A program made the translations under genes and the position numbers. The notes under the pieces are model-generated. The model worked only from the letters and a program-made list of their open reading frames with translations, searched no databases and was not told the DNA's origin. Shown here piece by piece: positions 52,201 through 55,617 of a stretch of 55,617 nucleotides of DNA (position 1 is its first letter; each line of letters starts with the position of its first letter). The stretch is from contig JASLWO010000012.1 in the NCBI GenBank assembly GCA_030740795.1, forward strand, positions 1-55,617. Direction: 5' to 3'. This stretch comes from Acidimicrobiales bacterium (GTDB lineage: Bacteria; Actinomycetota; Acidimicrobiia; Acidimicrobiales; UBA8592).

Positions 52201-52238
52201 AGAACTCTGCGTGCCCGCATGTGAGCACGCAGAGTTCT
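52201..52238 (-). terminator. Perfect 14-bp inverted repeat between binding protein and permease genes
   Basis: Arms AGAACTCTGCGTGC (52201-52214) and GCACGCAGAGTTCT (52225-52238) are perfect complements around a 10-nt loop. On the minus strand it follows the binding-protein stop by 18 bases and precedes the OppB-like start by about 67. No run of U follows, so it may act as a partial terminator or as an mRNA-stabilising stem, giving more binding protein than permease. The remaining 120 bases hold nothing else recognisable. Confidence 0.75.
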
Positions 52239-52256
52239 TAAACAGAATAATTTAAT

Positions 52257-54020
52257 TTATTCAGACAGCCAAACAGTGTCAAACCAAGTTCGACCATTAG
52301 TAATACAGATGATCTCACCCCCATCTGGAGTTGTCTTGTCGCAGAGACCATTGACATCGTTAGAGAGGGCCATGTCCCACAAGGTGTGGTTGTAGAAAAT
52401 GTAGAGGTATTCCTCATTGATCATATTTGATAGCTCTTGGAGCGCTTCTACTCGCACGCTTTCATCAGTGGTCTGTTCTGCAGTGAAGATGAGTTGATCT
52501 CGATCATCGTCACAGAACCTCGGCCAGTTGAGAGAGATGCCTCCAACGGTCCTACAGAGGAGCCAGACTTTGTCACGTGTGAATTCTCTTTGACCGAACT
52601 GTCTCCAACCAGAAATATTGTAGAGTCCGATCGCAACCTGTTGGATATGCGTATCCTGTGGAAGTTCGTCAATGGTCACATTAAAGAAAGGCTCCCATCC
52701 TTCGACAAGGAGTTCTGAAATCCGCGTACCCACAACGGAAGGACCAGAGAACTGGTATTCCATGTTGATCTTTCCATCAGAGCAGTTGTCTGGGTTATCC
52801 GCACAATATGACTCAACCAGAGGGCCAGCAAGGTCAGGCCTATCGGTCAATTGGACGATATCCGGGTTGTAGTAGGGACTTTCTGGTGTAAAGACTTGAT
52901 CCGCCGTTCGTGTTTCTCCCAGATTGATCAAAAGATTGTAATTCTCCCGAGGTGTAGCGTGCGTTATCGCCTGACGGGCACGAATATCATCAAATGGTGC
53001 CTTGGCAGAATTGATCAAAGCAAATGACTCTTCACCACTATCATCAAGATAATTTTCGATATTTCCATCATCAACCATTCTCAATATAGATTCAACGTCA
53101 GTTGTCGCTAGTCCATCAAGTTCTCCCTCCAGAAGCAGAGAAGTTCGAGTAGCTGGATCTGTTACAGGGAGGAATTCAATTGCATCTAGGTAAGCGCTCC
53201 CATTCCACCAGGCCTCGTTTCGTTCGAAACGGGTGATTGAATCTTCATTTCGAGAGGCAAATACGAATGGTCCTGTACCTACAGGTTGTTGATCCAAGGT
53301 GGGATCTTCCAACGCAGCAGTAAGCCAAGTAGGTGATGCAACGTACCCAAGTTGTCCAGTAAGAGATGTTGGGAACCAGGCATCAGGGTCAGAAAGGTTA
53401 AATGATATTGTAAGGTCATCAACGAGTGTGGTGGCATTCTCAGCGGGGTAGAACGGCTTGACCGCTAACCCAACCAGCGGGTCACCTCTTTGAGCTTCGA
53501 AGTTCACTTGGATCGCTGCAGCATTTAATGGAGATCCATCATGGAATGAAATCCCTGACCTTAGCGTCATGGTCCATGTTCTCAGATCCTCACTGGCTGT
53601 CATTGATTCACATAGGAAACAGGCCCAGAAGGGGGCTGAGTCGGTGTAGACGATAAGCGAATCGAAGACCATTTGTGCCATTGTTAACCCAGGAGCAGAA
53701 AGGGCAGATGCTGTGGGGTTTATCCCATCGACATCTGCTTCAAGGCCCCAGCGTAGAACACCACCAGAGACAGGTTCTGGTTCTGGTTCTGGCTCTGGCT
53801 CAGGAGCTTCTTCTTCGGCTTCTTCTTCTGGAGCTTCTTCTTCGGCTTCTTCTTCGCTGGCACTGCTACTCTCCGATGAAGACTCGGTAGCTTCCGATGA
53901 TGAGGAAGATGAATCAGATGATGAAGATGAACTATCATCGTCGCCACCACCACAGGCAGTAGCGAACATGGCTATGGTCACTAATGCGACCAGTAGTTTC
54001 ATAAATTTGGACTTGTACAT
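52257..54020 (-). CDS. Peptide-type ABC transporter substrate-binding lipoprotein (SBP_bac_5)
   Basis: A 587-residue lipoprotein. The signal KLLVALVTIAMFATAC has the lipobox Cys, then a Ser/Asp and Glu/Pro-rich linker (~25-85), then the SBP_bac_5 domain from GGVLRWGLEADVDG. FHDGSPLNAAAIQVNFE and a TITHATPRENYNLLI-like segment are typical. It captures peptides or similar ligands outside the cell for the importer encoded downstream (52133 to 48013). AAGGG lies 8 bases before the ATG. Ligand unknown; opines, nickel or oligosaccharides are alternatives. The 180-base spacer to the divergent AceK fusion should hold both promoters; it also contains an imperfect TTGCGT-ACGCAA repeat (54077-54097). 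Confidence 0.93.
   Translation of the reverse strand: MYKSKFMKLLVALVTIAMFATACGGGDDDSSSSSSDSSSSSSEATESSSESSSASEEEAEEEAPEEEAEEEAPEPEPEPEPEPVSGGVLRWGLEADVDGINPTASALSAPGLTMAQMVFDSLIVYTDSAPFWACFLCESMTASEDLRTWTMTLRSGISFHDGSPLNAAAIQVNFEAQRGDPLVGLAVKPFYPAENATTLVDDLTISFNLSDPDAWFPTSLTGQLGYVASPTWLTAALEDPTLDQQPVGTGPFVFASRNEDSITRFERNEAWWNGSAYLDAIEFLPVTDPATRTSLLLEGELDGLATTDVESILRMVDDGNIENYLDDSGEESFALINSAKAPFDDIRARQAITHATPRENYNLLINLGETRTADQVFTPESPYYNPDIVQLTDRPDLAGPLVESYCADNPDNCSDGKINMEYQFSGPSVVGTRISELLVEGWEPFFNVTIDELPQDTHIQQVAIGLYNISGWRQFGQREFTRDKVWLLCRTVGGISLNWPRFCDDDRDQLIFTAEQTTDESVRVEALQELSNMINEEYLYIFYNHTLWDMALSNDVNGLCDKTTPDGGEIICITNGRTWFDTVWLSE
53773..53945. repeat. Low-complexity repeats encoding Ser/Glu/Pro linker
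   Basis: Simple repeats of TTCTGG/CTTCTT/TCATC type on the plus strand encode (minus strand) runs of Ser-Asp, then Glu-Ala, then alternating Pro-Glu just after the lipobox of the peptide-binding protein. Low-complexity coding, not an array of a regulatory element. Similar in placement to the repeat at 140-240. Confidence 0.85.
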
Positions 54021-54142
54021 GCAAAGACCCTTTCGTATTCCAGCTCGGCTGGATAATCAGTTTGGTTCAGTCTTGTTTGCGTTCAGCAAATACGCAAGTT
54101 GAGGGGGCAATCTAAATGGATTTTTTCATAAATAAAACAAAG

Positions 54143-54172
54143 TTGAATAAAAAAACCTAAGGAAACGAATAA
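54143..54172 (+). promoter_or_regulatory. Possible promoter for the AceK fusion gene
   Basis: TTGAAT (54143-54148) and GAATAA (54167-54172) are spaced by 18 bases, about 30 bases ahead of the GTG start. The match to sigma-70-type consensus is partial and the region is AT-rich, so this is a weak candidate. Confidence 0.2.
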
Positions 54173-54200
54173 TTCCTCAAAATTCGGGCAATATCTAGGT

Positions 54201-55617
54201 GTGGATCAATTGTTACTTTTGCTTGAAGATGTCAGTTTCAGCCATGCTGATGGGCTTGGTCTGAGAAACATCAAATTTTCAGTAAACAAAGGTGACAGGA
54301 TAGCAATTGTTGGCGGTAATGGTAGTGGTAAAAGCACACTCGCAAAGATTATCTCTGGACGTCTGACTCCAACTAGTGGCGAGATTTCAGGTTCGTGCAA
54401 ACTACCTGAAGACATAGGAACCGTTACTGACTTAAATAGATTTAATAGGGATGAGACCGTCGCTTCAGTACTTAAAGCGATTTGCGGAGGAGACCCTCAA
54501 AAAACAGTCGCTAATGTAAATCTTGGAGAGGAGATTCTAGATCGTCGCATCGGGAGGCTCAGCGGAGGCGAGTTATATAGAGTGTCTTTAGCAGCGCAAT
54601 TGGAAAACAAGCCACCAATACTGCTCCTCGATGCTCCTTCGGCAATGCTTGATGCCCGCGCAGCTGATTCTCTGGTAAAAGCACTTGAGAAACGCAAGGA
54701 GGCCTTACTGGTTTTTACAGCTGATATTGCTATGGCTATAGAGACTTGCCAAAAAGTGATTCTTCTGGATCGCGGCGAAATTGTAGTAGCAGGGCAAACA
54801 ATTGAAATACTTACCGATAGTGAATTGCTAAAACAACATGGTGTTGACATCCCATCAGCTTTATCTCCCAGCTGGCTTAGGAGGAGGGCGCGAAACCAGA
54901 ACTCCAAAGATGGGATTTCTATTCAACACTTTGAACAAGAAAAATTATCCACAAAAGGTTTGATAGATGCCCATAAAGCAGAAGAAATAGGAAAATGCGT
55001 CGCTGAATCATTTGATACATACCGAACTGAATTTTTAAATGTGACTCGCAGGGCTAAAGAGAATTTTGCTCTGCGAGAATTCCCGCAACACCTAATCAAT
55101 TCACAAATCCGCCTTTTGCTCCATAGGCAAAGTGTGAATAGTTGTGTTGAAACAATTTCCAATCTAATCAAAGAGCAACCTGAAGAAGAAAAGAGGCAAA
55201 TATGGGCATCTGCACGCCACCTCTTTGCACAGGCCATCGCTTGGAGGTCAGATTCGGAACTTGCTGAGACATTCTTTAATTCAGTTACGAGAAGACTATT
55301 CGCAATGGTCGGTTTCGATGATGACCTTGAATTTCGCTGGTTTGGAGGTATAGCACTACCAATTGTTGACCCTGGACAAGGAGAAGTGCTTACCTTCCGC
55401 CTCCGAACCACAACCAATAAATTGATTGAAGCCGTTCTATCTGCCTTTGACTTAGGTACTGACTGGGTGGATATACAAAAGGATTCACAGAATATTGCTT
55501 CAGCGATTGAGAAGCATCTCGCTGAAACTTGGGAGTCCACAATGCCGGTTGAAATAGATGTCCTGCGACCTATTTTCTATAGGAACAGAGGAGCTTACCT
55601 TGTCGGCCGTATCCGAC
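54201..55617 (+). CDS. aceK: ABC-ATPase-like domain fused to isocitrate dehydrogenase kinase/phosphatase (AceK), partial at right edge
   Basis: One open frame runs from GTG 54201 to the window end (472 residues, unfinished). Residues 1-~225 are an ABC ATPase domain: Walker A GGNGSGKST (38-46), signature LSGGE (120-124), Walker B ILLLD (140-144). The catalytic Glu after Walker B is A145 and the switch His is A174 (TAD for THD), so ATP hydrolysis looks lost while binding may remain. From ~260 the protein matches the AceK regulatory region: VAESFDTYRTEFLNVTRRA, LAETFFNSVTRRLF and IFYRNRGAYLVGR, close to E. coli AESFFNSVYCRLF and LFYRNKAAWLVGK (from memory). AceK reversibly phosphorylates isocitrate dehydrogenase to steer carbon to the glyoxylate shunt. 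The kinase domain should lie beyond the window. AceB/AceA not seen. Confidence 0.75.
   Translation, partial: MDQLLLLLEDVSFSHADGLGLRNIKFSVNKGDRIAIVGGNGSGKSTLAKIISGRLTPTSGEISGSCKLPEDIGTVTDLNRFNRDETVASVLKAICGGDPQKTVANVNLGEEILDRRIGRLSGGELYRVSLAAQLENKPPILLLDAPSAMLDARAADSLVKALEKRKEALLVFTADIAMAIETCQKVILLDRGEIVVAGQTIEILTDSELLKQHGVDIPSALSPSWLRRRARNQNSKDGISIQHFEQEKLSTKGLIDAHKAEEIGKCVAESFDTYRTEFLNVTRRAKENFALREFPQHLINSQIRLLLHRQSVNSCVETISNLIKEQPEEEKRQIWASARHLFAQAIAWRSDSELAETFFNSVTRRLFAMVGFDDDLEFRWFGGIALPIVDPGQGEVLTFRLRTTTNKLIEAVLSAFDLGTDWVDIQKDSQNIASAIEKHLAETWESTMPVEIDVLRPIFYRNRGAYLVGRIR

Noticed and set aside
53713-54102. Plus-strand frame of ~129 codons rich in Gly/Ser
   Set aside because: It is the antisense of the low-complexity linker and signal of the binding lipoprotein.
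54206-54907. Minus-strand reading frames of ~70 and ~136 codons
   Set aside because: They are shadows of the ABC domain on the plus strand (Walker A, LSGGE, ILLLD).
54923-55540. Minus-strand reading frame of ~205 codons
   Set aside because: It lies opposite the continuous plus-strand ABC-AceK frame, whose motifs are clear. The minus frame gives no recognisable protein.

Overview
The window looks like chromosomal DNA from an uncultured marine actinobacterium, most likely of the class Acidimicrobiia. This is inference, not a database match. The evidence is three luciferase-like F420-type oxidoreductases, many acyl-CoA catabolic genes (ligases, dehydrogenases, crotonases, thiolase-like proteins, a B12-dependent acyl-CoA mutase), lipoproteins with long acidic/serine linkers, moderate-to-low GC, frequent GTG/TTG starts and tight gene packing. 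No rRNA, tRNA, transposase, phage gene or CRISPR array was seen. No stretch longer than about 185 bases lacks a gene; the largest gaps are 368-547, 41568-41753 and 54021-54200.

Layout. 1-5017 (minus) is a branched-chain-amino-acid-type (HAAT) uptake and acyl-CoA block: a truncated binding lipoprotein, a crotonase, an acyl-CoA ligase and a LivH-LivM fused permease. 5083-6360 is UDP-glucose dehydrogenase. 6445-14435 is mostly minus-strand: a DUF6285 protein, small-molecule kinase-like proteins, an AttH-like protein, an acyl-CoA dehydrogenase, a SurE-like phosphatase next to a kinase, an F420 oxidoreductase and an NTF2-like protein, with one plus-strand SDR. 14566-18778 (plus) holds a second F420 oxidoreductase, a thiolase-like protein, a split-barrel flavoprotein and a P450. 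18799-28480 (minus) holds a thiolase plus DUF35 pair, a sulfatase, an alkyl-sulfatase-like protein, an acyl-CoA ligase, a TIM-barrel protein, a flavodoxin and a second SurE. 28611-38728 is mixed: ArfB, SGNH hydrolase, amidohydrolase, DUF1003 plus MgtE-like module, GDPD, enoyl-CoA hydratase, a second alkyl-sulfatase-like MBL protein, an MFS pump, an esterase and an unknown. 38734-41567 is a probable selenoprotein with an acyl-CoA dehydrogenase. 42019-45080 is a B12 mutase module with isobutyryl-CoA-mutase-type residues. 45231-47983 holds an acyl-CoA ligase and a third F420 oxidoreductase. 48013-54020 is a full peptide-type ABC importer. 54201 to the end is an ABC-ATPase-like domain fused to AceK.

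Together the genes suggest a heterotroph that imports peptides and amino acids, removes sulfate from sulfate esters, activates acids to CoA thioesters and oxidises them with flavin, F420, P450 and B12 enzymes.

The two observations most worth checking are (i) an in-frame UGA at 39352-39354 in a redoxin, followed by a SECIS-like hairpin, and (ii) the fusion of a degenerate ABC nucleotide-binding domain to the AceK regulatory region at the right edge. Neither can be confirmed from this window alone.
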